Shown: positions 51,753 to 60,886 of the stretch, piece by piece
Layout: the number at the start of each line of letters is the position of its first letter
How positions within the stretch are numbered: the stretch's first letter is position 1
NCBI GenBank assembly: GCA_017472605.1
Contig: JAFUPV010000048.1
Coordinates: forward strand, 56,185-120,184
From: Lachnospiraceae bacterium
Lineage (GTDB): Bacteria; Bacillota; Clostridia; Lachnospirales; Lachnospiraceae
Length of the DNA stretch: 64,000 nucleotides
Direction of reading: 5' to 3'
The notes under the pieces: generated by a model
Told to the model about the DNA's origin: nothing
Seen by the model: the letters and a program-made list of their open reading frames with translations, nothing else
The model's database searches: none
Made by a program: the position numbers and the translations under genes

Positions 51753-52702
51753 CTGCAATACCTTTTCATGATTTCATTCGTCGTTCGAAAATGAATTTTC
51801 GCATATTCAGGCAACGCACTCCTGCCAACCTTGTCAAGAAGCAATTCAGCCTGATGTTTCACATCATTTCCACATCCCTTTGGAAGAATCATTCCCAACT
51901 GATCGGATGCCTGTTCCATCCACTTCAGATACTCATTTCGTGCCAGAATGCTTGCCGCTGCAACTGCCGCATATTTTTCTGCATGTGGTACAATTTTCAG
52001 CTTCGGAATCTGCGCATCTTCGTTTCCTCCATTGGTTTTCCCGCCTTCATAGAAGGCAATGCTCGCTCTGATTTTCTCTTCATCCGCAAACTGATCCGTA
52101 ATAATTAACGATAGTTCCGGCCGTTTCTGTAATGCCGCACAAATGATCTGGCCATGGGCAGTAGCCAGAATCTGATCCGAGCGTTTTCCTTCCACAAGAT
52201 AGGAAGAATACAGCTGATTATAGACCTTGGGTTCCAAACTGCAGATCACACAACAATCTTTATAATTCGTCAAAAGATACTCCGCATAGTTTCTGATTTC
52301 CTGATCCGCTATTTTCTTGCTGTCACGAATTCCTTCCTCCAAAAGGATCCTGTCTGTTTTCTCATCTGAAATGAAAGCTGCTGCTGCAAGCGGACCAAAG
52401 TAATCACCTTTTCCCGATTCATCGGTACCTACATACCATTCCTTAATTATATCGGATCCCATGATTAATTCAGTACAGATAGTGTTCAGCGGCCCGCTGA
52501 TGCTGGTTGTCTGGTCTGATATTACAAAGGAAAGTCCTTTCTTTGACTGATAGAAATTCACCTTCACCAGTTCATACCGATCACTTTCCAACAGATACTG
52601 ACTCCCATAAGGAAGCTTTCTTTCTCCAATCACGCGAATTCCTTCCCTCGCAACCCGCTGCAAAAAACTGCGTTTCGTTTCATCCAGCATTTTCTCAGTC
52701 AT
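51749..52702 (-). CDS. rnhC: Ribonuclease HIII in the adaptation operon
   Basis: This 317-residue enzyme cuts the RNA strand of RNA-DNA hybrids. The N-terminal TBP-like domain (residues about 1-85) marks type HIII. The catalytic domain shows VGTDESGKGDYFGPL with D94 and E95, GIRDSKKI, and D203 in ITDQFAD, so the key acidic residues are present. rnhC is normally a housekeeping gene away from cas genes. Here it is first in a translationally coupled rnhC-cas1-cas2 unit. With an RT-primase downstream, it probably removes the RNA template from cDNA before integration. That function is inferred. GGAGGG lies six bases before the start. Confidence 0.93.
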   Translation of the reverse strand: MTEKMLDETKRSFLQRVAREGIRVIGERKLPYGSQYLLESDRYELVKVNFYQSKKGLSFVISDQTTSISGPLNTICTELIMGSDIIKEWYVGTDESGKGDYFGPLAAAAFISDEKTDRILLEEGIRDSKKIADQEIRNYAEYLLTNYKDCCVICSLEPKVYNQLYSSYLVEGKRSDQILATAHGQIICAALQKRPELSLIITDQFADEEKIRASIAFYEGGKTNGGNEDAQIPKLKIVPHAEKYAAVAAASILARNEYLKWMEQASDQLGMILPKGCGNDVKHQAELLLDKVGRSALPEYAKIHFRTTNEIMKRYCR

Positions 52703-52823
52703 CGTTTTCCCTCCTCATTTGCAAGAATGCAGTCCTCCTGCTGTGAAATAGGGCGAACTTTTTTACTTTTTCTCATTTTCTGACCGCGCTGCGCTATCGC
52801 ATTTTCTTTTCCGGGTTCTCCGT

Positions 52824-52900
52824 AAAAAAACTCTCATCAATCCATTCCCATTCTCCTGACATCAATGTCAGTTTTCATGAATGAACCAATAAGAGTTTTT
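52824..52900 (-). terminator. Terminator of the CRISPR effector operon
   Basis: AAAAACTCTTAT pairs with ATGAGAGTTTTT (one G-U pair) around a long loop that itself contains CTGACATTGATGTCAG. A seven-T run follows on the minus strand. It starts four bases after the stop codon of the membrane protein and separates effector from adaptation genes. Confidence 0.75.
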
Positions 52901-52904
52901 CTTC

Positions 52905-54176
52905 TTAAAGCAGAATCCCCTCCTGCTTTGCCTGATCGATTTGATTTTGATATTTCGTTTCGTCATTTAAGCGCCGCCTGCATTCCATCAGCAGCTTTTT
53001 CTGTCTGGCTTCATATTCCTCGTAATTGATCATCTTATTTTCATAGAGAATCATGTCCAGATACAATTCCTTTATTTCTTTCTCATAGAACGAGGAACGG
53101 AAGGTCGAATCATCAACTACTAATACCGCTTTCAGCATCCGGTACAGTACGCTTCCTGATGTGTTTGTGACCGAAAGACCACAGGGCAGATGAAACGTTC
53201 CGCTATATAGTCCATTCTCACTGAACAGATACTGTGGAAACAATTCTTCGAATTCTTTGGCAATTGGCTCCAACCCAATCTCCACATATTCCTGATCCAC
53301 ATCCGGTTCCACGCGTTTTTCATAGCGCATGACTCTGTTATCTTCCAACGGCCAGCTAAAGCATTCTGCATCACGTCGCAGCGGGTACACATACAGCCAT
53401 TCCTCATCGACCCACGCAATTCCCGGACATTCACGGATATCCGTCAGCTGCATGTTTTCTATCATAATCTTTTGATAGTTTACCTGAAGTTTTCTGTGAT
53501 ATAAAAACGATTTCACGGAGCGAAAGTATGTCCCCTCCTCATCTGGTTCCATCTCTTCGTCTTCCTGGTAAAAATCGCGGGATTCGTCTGATGCAGGAAT
53601 CGCATTGCTAACCTCTCCCTTATTTTCAATCACCTCGTCCGGAATATTATCTTCTATCTGTACCTTTTCCGCACCGCAAATTTTCCGAATATGTGCTTCC
53701 AACTGTTGATATCGCATTTCAAATACATCATTATCCGGAACTGATACCGCCTCTATCGTCCGTCTGCTTTCTCCGGTTTCCTGATGAGCCATCCCATCTT
53801 TTCTTGCAGAGATATTCAGCCTTTTTTCGGAATCATTCCTTTCCTTTTCTTTGGAATATCCATCCCCTTCTTTTTGTGGATGATCCTTTTCTTTTTTACC
53901 GGAATTCATCAGAGCAATTACGATAAGGATTCCAATCGCGAAAAGAAACACGAATCCAAGTATGCCCAGTGCATCCTCACCGGATACTCCAGCGTTAGCC
54001 AGAATACAAAGAAAGGCAAAAACACCAACAATTCCCCATGCAATTGCGCGGACTGCCGGATTATCCGAAGAGAACAGCGCTCCCAGGAGTAGTATAATCA
54101 GTACAAACAATCCGCCTAAACATCCAAAATCATCTCCGTTTCTTCTGGAGCGCCGATGTACATGTCTCCTTGCCAT
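52905..54176 (-). CDS. CRISPR-linked membrane protein, three helices plus SHOCT-like C-terminus
   Basis: I do not recognise a characterised family. The 423-residue protein has a basic start (MARRHVHRRSRRNGD) and three membrane segments (about 17-38 FGCLGGLFVLIILLLGALF, 42-60 and 68-90). A charged lysine/glutamate linker follows to about residue 150, then a soluble domain of about 270 residues. Its end (LDMILYENKMINYEEYEARQ) resembles a SHOCT oligomerisation motif. It is the last gene of the type III effector operon, the position often held by cyclic-oligoadenylate effectors. No CARF or SAVED motif is evident. It may be a membrane effector or anchor. GGGAGGAG precedes the start. Confidence 0.8.
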   Translation of the reverse strand: MARRHVHRRSRRNGDDFGCLGGLFVLIILLLGALFSSDNPAVRAIAWGIVGVFAFLCILANAGVSGEDALGILGFVFLFAIGILIVIALMNSGKKEKDHPQKEGDGYSKEKERNDSEKRLNISARKDGMAHQETGESRRTIEAVSVPDNDVFEMRYQQLEAHIRKICGAEKVQIEDNIPDEVIENKGEVSNAIPASDESRDFYQEDEEMEPDEEGTYFRSVKSFLYHRKLQVNYQKIMIENMQLTDIRECPGIAWVDEEWLYVYPLRRDAECFSWPLEDNRVMRYEKRVEPDVDQEYVEIGLEPIAKEFEELFPQYLFSENGLYSGTFHLPCGLSVTNTSGSVLYRMLKAVLVVDDSTFRSSFYEKEIKELYLDMILYENKMINYEEYEARQKKLLMECRRRLNDETKYQNQIDQAKQEGILL

Positions 54177-54218
54177 ATGATCTCCTCCCTTGTTGCTAAG
54201 TTAACGATTTCTTCCCAG

Positions 54219-54890
54219 TTACATACATGGGTAAATTGGATTAACCAGATAATCCGGATTTGCTGCTGCATGTCTGTCTCCATCCAGCGCTGCCAGTACA
54301 TATTTATTTAACCGTATCATGTAGTTTTTCATATTCTGCCCGAATCCCCATTCCGGGAACATGATCTGCAGATAGCGTTCCAGCTGCATCATAAAGCGCA
54401 TATGAGACCGGATGAATCCCATTGTCATCGAAAGGCGTTCTCCGTCATTACCGGCCATTGAACTGAAAAGAATCCAGAACACCGCGCAATCCGGATCAGC
54501 GATTCCAAAACAGTGATTCATATATTGATAATACGAATCATTTGTGTTCATGTATGTAAAGTGTGACATTGCGTCCATTGGGTTCTCAACATGAAAGGCA
54601 TCCAGCAGCAAATCCAGTACCTTTGCTTTCTGTGTCCGGTTCATCACGCAAAAGTCCAGCTGTTTTGCAAGATAGTAAAGCCAGAAATCTTTTCCCATTT
54701 GCCTGTTATCCATCATATCTCGAAATCCGCTCTCTGTTGAGCAAATTTCAAACCAGCTGTCCATCTGATTTTTTCGATTTATCAACAACCGTAGTATATC
54801 GTCAATACTTTTTCCCTGAATTTCATCCAGACCAAACGCATCGTTTTCCTGTCCTGCAGATTTCCTGTACACACGCATCCCCCCTTCCAT
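54219..54890 (-). CDS. Uncharacterised protein in the type III-D effector operon, 223 residues
   Basis: The family is not recognised. The protein looks mostly helical and is rich in methionine and aromatic residues (SYYQYMNHCFGIADPDCAVF, MRFMMQLERYLQIMFPEWGF). It has no RAMP glycine-rich loop, no HD, HEPN RxxxxH or CARF signature, and no signal peptide. It lies between the large RAMP gene (78 bases upstream) and the membrane protein gene (42 bases downstream). It might be a small subunit (Cas11-like, helical) of the effector complex, but it is larger than typical Cas11. The start at 54890 has AGGA upstream; the ATG at 54878 is an alternative. Confidence 0.72.
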   Translation of the reverse strand: MEGGMRVYRKSAGQENDAFGLDEIQGKSIDDILRLLINRKNQMDSWFEICSTESGFRDMMDNRQMGKDFWLYYLAKQLDFCVMNRTQKAKVLDLLLDAFHVENPMDAMSHFTYMNTNDSYYQYMNHCFGIADPDCAVFWILFSSMAGNDGERLSMTMGFIRSHMRFMMQLERYLQIMFPEWGFGQNMKNYMIRLNKYVLAALDGDRHAAANPDYLVNPIYPCM

Positions 54891-54968
54891 TCTCTTTTCC
54901 TGCTCACCAGCATATCTGGCAGAAAGATGCCTGATATGCTGGCTTTATTCACATGCAGCAGTCGTCTG

Positions 54969-56984
54969 TTATCGGGATTTGATTATCTCTTTAATCTTTG
55001 GCAGTGCCGCTCTTCCACTTACACGATTCTGATACTCCTTCTTATCGATAGACATGTATCTGGTCTTCGATGCATCCGGTATTTTCTCACTGTTCTTCAT
55101 TAAAAAGAAATCCATGATTTCCGGAACCTGACTGATTGGTTTTCCAAGCCATTTGCTGATTTCCGTTTGATAGCTGGAAATGAACGGTTCCTTCTCCGCC
55201 TGCTCAAACGGATGAAATTCGAACGCTTCCATGTCATATGCTTTTGCTTCATTGAAAAGTTCCACTCCGGTTACCTGAATCTTCACTCTTCCATAGCCAT
55301 ATGCCTTTGCCTTACCGATATTCTGTTCCGATTCCTGATTCAGTTCCAGACTCCAGATCAGCAAACCCAGTTCATCTTTGGACAGATTTTTAAACACAAT
55401 TTTCCCCTGAAATACTGTTCCTGCTGGAAGCGGTCGGATCTGACTTCCAACCTTTTTCTCAGCCAGCTCCCCTGGACTGCAACCGCAATCTGCACGTTGT
55501 TTTAGCCAATACTGTTTTCTTCCACGCAGACGGAAGTTGTCATTGTATGTAGCAATCTTTGTTTTATCGGTTGCGTGTTCCAGGTAATCCAGATAACTGG
55601 TTGGCTTCGGCGAACCAAGAACCAGTGTCACCGGACTCATTTCCTTTTCTGCATTCGTGCAGGCATTCACGAACGAAAGTCTCGATTTGTAGCTCTGATT
55701 TTTCTCTGCAGTTCCAAACAATGCCTTGCAGTAATCAATCGCTGTTTCTTTCTGAACAAGTCCTTCTTTGATGGTTTTCTCATAGAACAGACGAAGTCTT
55801 GGGGTAAAGCCGAAATACAGTCTTCCATCCAGTTCAATGTAAAATACCGGTTTCACTTCCCCATTCTCTGGTAGTGCATAGAAGTCCGCATTTTTTCCAA
55901 GCTGATTCTTCTTTCCCTCAAAATCACGCTTATAGGCATCCACATCAGAAGGGCTGATTGGATAGAAGGAGGTCTCGTCCATAGACGGAATCAGATAAAT
56001 TGCTTTCTTTTCATTCATTGCTCCAGAGCTTAATAAATATCCATTTTGATACCCTTGTCTCTTATTACCCGGAGCCGCAATTGCCTGTACATTTTTCTCA
56101 TTGTGAATTTTGAAAGACACCTCACAATAGTACGGCTGATAGGATCCTCCCTGTCTTCCATTAAATGACCGTTTGTCTGTCGGTTTATAATGAACGCGTC
56201 CTCTATCCACCTCTCTGTTAAAAACAGCCCTCGGACTATAAAGTGTATCATGTCCAAATTCTCTTGAAAACAGATAAGAATACAATGATTTTTCCCTGTT
56301 TTTCCGATAATCCTCAATGATCGTTCGTTCACTTGCAACATAATAATTCATCTCACCAAGTGCTCCATTAATTTTCGAAAGCACCGTTCGATAAATCCGA
56401 TACTGGTTTCCTTCCTTTGTAATATATCCGGCTTTTACATTTTTCAAAACCGTTATATTTTTACCGGAAGGTGTTGGAACCGGTTTATTGCCAAGAATCG
56501 TTCCATACTTGTCCTTTTCCGCTCCATTCGCCACGTTTCGATACATTAGACGATAATCGTCAATATCGTCATGAACAGAGGAAAAGCCGAGAATCTGTGC
56601 ATTGCTTCGCACCAGCCCGCGAATTGAACTTCCCGGTATTGCGAAGTTTCCAGAAGAATCCCGGTAAAAAGAATCTGCCGCTTCATTCGTTTCCGATTTT
56701 TTTCCAGCTCCCACAAAGACAGGGGTTTTCGCTGTTATTTTATAATAAATCTGTCCGGAATACAAATCGGTTCGGATCTGATCATGGGATGGGCGTTCTT
56801 TTTTCTGCTGTGCATAATCAAACGTCTTTTCCGAAATTGGAACAAAATTGTACGGTGCTCCTAAATATCCGCCTTCATAATTCAGATTCAGTTTCCTGTT
56901 GTCTGTCTTCTCCCGACTCTGCCTTCCATCAAACCGATGATTCCTGTCTTTTGCATAGCCGTTTGAATGTCCATAATACCCCAT
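54969..56984 (-). CDS. RAMP-superfamily protein of type III-D systems (TIGR03986-like)
   Basis: This 671-residue crRNA-binding subunit has an N-terminal disordered, basic segment of about 75 residues. A Cas7-like RRM domain follows (YYKITAKTPVFVGAGKKSET, then IPGSSIRGLVRSNAQIL, the conserved loop after the first helix). A large insertion and a second half end with the glycine-rich loop NIGKAKAYGYGRVKIQV. This arrangement matches the TIGR03986 RAMP found in III-D loci. The start at 56984 has GGAGG six bases upstream; the GTG at 56990 is less likely. It lies 11 bases after csx19. Confidence 0.88.
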   Translation of the reverse strand: MGYYGHSNGYAKDRNHRFDGRQSREKTDNRKLNLNYEGGYLGAPYNFVPISEKTFDYAQQKKERPSHDQIRTDLYSGQIYYKITAKTPVFVGAGKKSETNEAADSFYRDSSGNFAIPGSSIRGLVRSNAQILGFSSVHDDIDDYRLMYRNVANGAEKDKYGTILGNKPVPTPSGKNITVLKNVKAGYITKEGNQYRIYRTVLSKINGALGEMNYYVASERTIIEDYRKNREKSLYSYLFSREFGHDTLYSPRAVFNREVDRGRVHYKPTDKRSFNGRQGGSYQPYYCEVSFKIHNEKNVQAIAAPGNKRQGYQNGYLLSSGAMNEKKAIYLIPSMDETSFYPISPSDVDAYKRDFEGKKNQLGKNADFYALPENGEVKPVFYIELDGRLYFGFTPRLRLFYEKTIKEGLVQKETAIDYCKALFGTAEKNQSYKSRLSFVNACTNAEKEMSPVTLVLGSPKPTSYLDYLEHATDKTKIATYNDNFRLRGRKQYWLKQRADCGCSPGELAEKKVGSQIRPLPAGTVFQGKIVFKNLSKDELGLLIWSLELNQESEQNIGKAKAYGYGRVKIQVTGVELFNEAKAYDMEAFEFHPFEQAEKEPFISSYQTEISKWLGKPISQVPEIMDFFLMKNSEKIPDASKTRYMSIDKKEYQNRVSGRAALPKIKEIIKSR

Positions 56985-56995
56985 ACACACCCTCC

Positions 56996-57382
56996 TTACT
57001 GCAATCCGACAAGCCTGGTCAGCGCGGTATATGCCTGACCATCCTCATCAAATCCAATGTACTCTTTTACCAGCAGCTCGCTCCATCCCAGTTTTCTATA
57101 CCTGTCTTCCAATTTTCTGCACCGGACAATCGACTCGCATTCCTGTTTTCCATCATCTGAAACAAGAACTGCCCGATACTCTCCATTGAATTCAAAGATA
57201 TGAAGTTCATGTTCCTGACTGAAGAAGCGTGCTTCGATACATTCTTCCCAGATGATCTGGTCACTCATCTGGTCAATTGAACCAAGAAGTACAGACTCCA
57301 GCTGATATACCAATGCATATTGAAATCCATTTATCTGTTTTTTCGCTTCCTCAATGGAAAGGAACTGTTTCTTATATGCCAT
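56996..57382 (-). CDS. csx19: Type III-D CRISPR-associated protein Csx19
   Basis: This 128-residue protein is specific to III-D loci, with an undefined role, possibly a small structural subunit. The pattern ECIEARFFSQEHELHIFEFN followed by GEYRAVLVSDDG and a C-terminal WSELLVKEYIGFDEDGQAYT is what I recall for Csx19/TIGR03984 proteins. I could not check by profile search. GAAAGGAG lies before the start, which overlaps the double-Cas7 gene by 11 bases, indicating coupled translation. Confidence 0.78.
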   Translation of the reverse strand: MAYKKQFLSIEEAKKQINGFQYALVYQLESVLLGSIDQMSDQIIWEECIEARFFSQEHELHIFEFNGEYRAVLVSDDGKQECESIVRCRKLEDRYRKLGWSELLVKEYIGFDEDGQAYTALTRLVGLQ

Positions 57383-58727
57383 CTCTTTGCTCCTTTCTGT
57401 TCTTCAATTCGTTCATGCAACGTCTCAATAATCCCGAATCATCATTTACTTTCTTTTCCTGGAAATCCAATTCACACAGATTTCCTGCCCGATCAACAAT
57501 CTCCAGCCTGTGAATTTTTACATAGCCTTTTCCCACACTGCAGCCACTTCCCAGCGTCATCTGTCTTTCTGCCATGTCACGGAAAACAAAAGCAAGCAAT
57601 GCGCAGGCTGCCGCTGAATGCTCTCCTTCCAGAACACCAGCGTGGAACATTACGGAACCGGAGACATTTTTCTCACTGAATAGAGCAGAATCCATCACAC
57701 CGCCGGTAAATTTATCCACATGGATTCTTCTTCTCAGTTCTGCCTGATCATTCGCCTCCTGATCGCCTACAATCACATCATAAAACCGAAGAATTCCCAT
57801 CTTCCCCTGCGCTGTTTCTGTCGCAGCCGCGCCAAAGACAGAATCAATGAATGATTCTTTGATATCAAGGTGGCTGCATATCATTTTCATCCTGCTCCGA
57901 ATTGCCCCTTTGACAGAACTTCCTGGAATGATGTAATCGTTATTTCCATTCTGAATATTCATTACATCCGGCGCATTCTTCCCGTAATCGGTTACTGCAA
58001 TTCCCTTTACCAGTAATTCACCGTCTGTTTCTCCATAAACATTCAAATCAAATGCACGGAATTTTAATGAAACTGGCAAACGATCCGGCAAAATGGGAAC
58101 GGCTTCGGAATCCATGCCTTCATCCTCACAGAACCAGGCTTCCCGGTCTTTGCTGTCGGTTAAACTATAATGTCTGTGAGCGATTGCTTTCATTGCAAAA
58201 TAACCGCATCCATTGCTCTTTTGTCCGCCAAACTGCACATATCCGGAATGGATGTCACCAAGACATGTCAGAAAGCGTTCTTTATCCTCCTTATTCCAAT
58301 CCAGCGCATAAACGGTAAACTTCATTTCGGCGCCGGCTGCAACATATTGTATCTCAAATTTCTGTCCAGACTGCTGTTCGCTGCCGACAGTTCCGGTTGC
58401 CGCATCGATGCGAATCCTGGGACGAAGCTCCATCTTTACCGTCTTCATGTCAAATCTTCCGTCGCTGAAGCGAATTCGGCTTTCTTCCTGCTGCTCACTT
58501 CCGGAACTGCCAAAGATTTTTGCTGCATATCCCTTTCCGTATGCATTTTCATAATAGCCGCGAAACGCTCCGGCGAGACTGGAAGCCTGCAAAAACGGTT
58601 CCTCTTCAACCGGATGGATCAAAACCTCTTCCACTCCTCCGTTCGCGCTTCCTGTGTGAAGAGGCTGAGTACATGTAACCTGAATCAGAAACTTATCAAT
58701 TTGACTATATCGTGCTTTCTGTGTCAT
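57372..58727 (-). CDS. Fused double Cas7 (Csm3-like) RAMP protein
   Basis: This 451-residue protein contains two consecutive Cas7-type domains, each expected to occupy one position in the backbone of the effector. Domain 1 (about 10-195) has HTGSANGGVEEVL, ASSLAGAFRGYYE and GYVQFGGQKSNGCGYF. Domain 2 (about 205-430) has DYIIPGSSVKGAIRSRM, HVDKFTGGVMDSALF and LGSGCSVGKGYVKI. In Csm3 an aspartate in the loop before PGSSLKG cuts target RNA. Domain 2 keeps a candidate (KNAPDVMN), whereas domain 1 has only glutamates there (VEEVLIHPVEEE). Cas7 fusions are known steps toward single-protein III-E effectors. It overlaps csx10 by four bases. Confidence 0.88.
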   Translation of the reverse strand: MTQKARYSQIDKFLIQVTCTQPLHTGSANGGVEEVLIHPVEEEPFLQASSLAGAFRGYYENAYGKGYAAKIFGSSGSEQQEESRIRFSDGRFDMKTVKMELRPRIRIDAATGTVGSEQQSGQKFEIQYVAAGAEMKFTVYALDWNKEDKERFLTCLGDIHSGYVQFGGQKSNGCGYFAMKAIAHRHYSLTDSKDREAWFCEDEGMDSEAVPILPDRLPVSLKFRAFDLNVYGETDGELLVKGIAVTDYGKNAPDVMNIQNGNNDYIIPGSSVKGAIRSRMKMICSHLDIKESFIDSVFGAAATETAQGKMGILRFYDVIVGDQEANDQAELRRRIHVDKFTGGVMDSALFSEKNVSGSVMFHAGVLEGEHSAAACALLAFVFRDMAERQMTLGSGCSVGKGYVKIHRLEIVDRAGNLCELDFQEKKVNDDSGLLRRCMNELKNRKEQRDGI

Positions 58728-60283
58728 TCCTCAATCCCCTTTCTGTTATCCAACTGAATCATGGAAATCAGCAGCTGAAGCTGAAATTTCATTTTTTCGT
58801 CCTCAGCAAGCAGCTGATTTACCGGAATTCCCATAACTTCCTGATTCTTCACATAAGATTCACCAATATAACGCTGCAGATATGGATTCAGCAGTGTTTC
58901 CGGCGCTGAATCAAGCACATTTCGGATAAATCCGGCAACCGATACACGTTTCAGCCGGTTCGTATGCTTTTTTGTTGTTTCGTCCTTTTCTACCGCATGA
59001 TCCAGATATGCCAGCAATTTTTCTTTTGCTTCCAGTGGCTGATACATCAATTTCTGTATGTAGGATCGAATTGTACCCAACTGACTCGATGGGAGTTTTT
59101 GTCCGGGGAATGTGTTTTCCACAAGATACTGCATTTTTGCCTGTTCCAGACAGTCTTTATAATAGCCTTTCGCCGCAATTCTTAATACCTGTTTTTCTTC
59201 TTCTGTTAATTCCGAATTCACAGAATCAACGGTTTTCTTAAAATCTGCTTTCTGTTTATATTGAATCTGTTCATAGCGATCCAGAATCAATACATTACCA
59301 AATCCCTCATTTCTGCGAACCCCAATTCCGTCACGGCACAATGCATCTATTTTCTCTTTTTTCAGCGTTCCCCTGAATTCCAGTTTGAAAACGCTTCCCA
59401 TCTCATACATAGGAACACATGGTGTTTTTGAATTCCAGATGCGATTGTATCCTCGAACCAGAACCGTCGAAGTGGAACAGAAAGCGATTTTCAAATCTTC
59501 TACACCAAGCTTTTTCTCCAATGCTTTTACGTCAATGCCGGTATATTCTCCTTCTTCCGAGCGCATTGCCGTATTTGAAGCCAGGTATAAATATACATGT
59601 CCCAACCGATCTCCATCTGGTAGGTATTTCCCATAGGGAATTTCATCGGTCAATTCCATTTTTACAATCTGGCATTCTCCATAGCCTGATGTACGGCTGT
59701 TTCCAAGATACCACTTTTTATCTTCAAAAATAGTACAAATCGATCTCAGCAGATTTTCATCCCTGACTTCAATGTAACCGCAAAACAGCTGTCCGGGCAC
59801 GAGATAACTGCTTCGGAACATGTTCTTTTTTTCATTCTCCTGATATCCAATGTTTATCCGGAGATCGCTTCCTAATTCCGGACTCATGTAAAACAGAACA
59901 TTATCACTCAGGCAGCAATTTTTTCCAATTCCAGCCCGCTTATTTCCCGGAGTTATTTCTCCGTCTGCGACTACATTCTCAATTTGTTTTTTTCCTTCGG
60001 TTATCTCTTTGCTTTCATAAAACCCTTTTAATGAGGGAATCATTTCTTCCTCGCGATCTTCTATATGAATTACCGGATATGCATTGAGATACCGAACCTG
60101 ATCGGAAAATAACCCGGTTTTCAGTTTATCGAACTGCGGTGTCAGCGCAAGTCTGTTAATGACGACTCCGCGAACTGTACTTCCCGGTATATAGGACAGC
60201 GTCTCTGACTGTTCATTCTGACTGCTGCTGTCATCTGTAATCCGGATCTTACTCACATTCTTTAACAAATAACGAATATACAT
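58724..60283 (-). CDS. csx10: Type III-D RAMP protein Csx10
   Basis: This 519-residue Cas5-like subunit is the signature of subtype III-D and probably holds the crRNA 5' handle. It has the RAMP loop SYIPGSTVRGVVINRLAL near the N-terminus and a second glycine-rich loop, YLGNSRTSGYGECQIVKM. The C-terminal half contains IGVRRNEGFGNVLILDRY, then a helical tail of about 170 residues (GYYKDCLEQAKMQYLVEN onward). Its start has AAGG upstream, 19 bases after the preceding cas7, and its stop overlaps the next gene. Confidence 0.85.
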   Translation of the reverse strand: MYIRYLLKNVSKIRITDDSSSQNEQSETLSYIPGSTVRGVVINRLALTPQFDKLKTGLFSDQVRYLNAYPVIHIEDREEEMIPSLKGFYESKEITEGKKQIENVVADGEITPGNKRAGIGKNCCLSDNVLFYMSPELGSDLRINIGYQENEKKNMFRSSYLVPGQLFCGYIEVRDENLLRSICTIFEDKKWYLGNSRTSGYGECQIVKMELTDEIPYGKYLPDGDRLGHVYLYLASNTAMRSEEGEYTGIDVKALEKKLGVEDLKIAFCSTSTVLVRGYNRIWNSKTPCVPMYEMGSVFKLEFRGTLKKEKIDALCRDGIGVRRNEGFGNVLILDRYEQIQYKQKADFKKTVDSVNSELTEEEKQVLRIAAKGYYKDCLEQAKMQYLVENTFPGQKLPSSQLGTIRSYIQKLMYQPLEAKEKLLAYLDHAVEKDETTKKHTNRLKRVSVAGFIRNVLDSAPETLLNPYLQRYIGESYVKNQEVMGIPVNQLLAEDEKMKFQLQLLISMIQLDNRKGIEE

Positions 60284-60302
60284 TCCGTTGTTACCCTTCC
60301 TT

Positions 60303-60869
60303 TCAAACCCGTTCCAATTTTACTTTTCCAAACCCTCTGTTCCTCATTGTGCCAACCCACTTTATGCAGGAAAGGATTTCCTCAACCATTGCCTCGTCGT
60401 CCGCCATGCAATTGATTTCTCCGTAGAAGATTAGACCGTTTTTCAGGCATCTCACATTTCTCAACGAACCTTTTTTTACCATTCCTTCCTCATCAAGTGC
60501 GGTAAAGGCACGAAGATAGGAAAATGCATGCTGTATCTGCTCCGGATTGTTTTTCATTTGTTGGTTCACAATTGCCTTTACTTTATCCGAAAGTGAAAAG
60601 TCCCGAAAACGAATTTTCTGTACTTCATTCAGATTACTGTCTCCGCTTTTTCCTAACCGGGTATTGATCCATGACGCGATCTCGCTTTCACTCTTTCCTT
60701 TCCAGTTCATCAGATTCTCCGCTTCCTCGCGAAAAACTCCCTTCAGTGAAGATGCCTTATAGTAGGGGAATCCTTCTTCATCTGTAATTACCGAAATATC
60801 TTCTCCGCCAGGGACACTGATTCCACTTCCAAACACAGCATCCGACAGTAATGTCATTTTGATTTTCAC
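60303..60869 (-). CDS. Cas7-like RAMP protein (Csm3 type, short)
   Basis: This 188-residue backbone subunit of the effector has a single Cas7 domain. It starts KIKMTLLSDAVFGSGISVPG with the charged loop GGEDISVITDEEG, which offers the candidate catalytic aspartate, then ASSLKGVFREEAENL and the ending GTMRNRGFGKVKLERV. I chose the GTG at 60869, because GGAGG lies seven bases upstream and the protein then begins at the first strand, as Csm3 proteins do. The ATG at 60890 overlaps the cas10 stop but has no usable ribosome site. Confidence 0.88.
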   Translation of the reverse strand: MKIKMTLLSDAVFGSGISVPGGEDISVITDEEGFPYYKASSLKGVFREEAENLMNWKGKSESEIASWINTRLGKSGDSNLNEVQKIRFRDFSLSDKVKAIVNQQMKNNPEQIQHAFSYLRAFTALDEEGMVKKGSLRNVRCLKNGLIFYGEINCMADDEAMVEEILSCIKWVGTMRNRGFGKVKLERV

Positions 60870-60886
60870 CTTGACTCCTCCTTCTC

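Noticed and set aside
54219-54890. Assignment of the 223-residue protein as Cas11 or as a HEPN nuclease
   Set aside because: It is larger than typical Cas11 and shows no RxxxxH motif; left as unknown.
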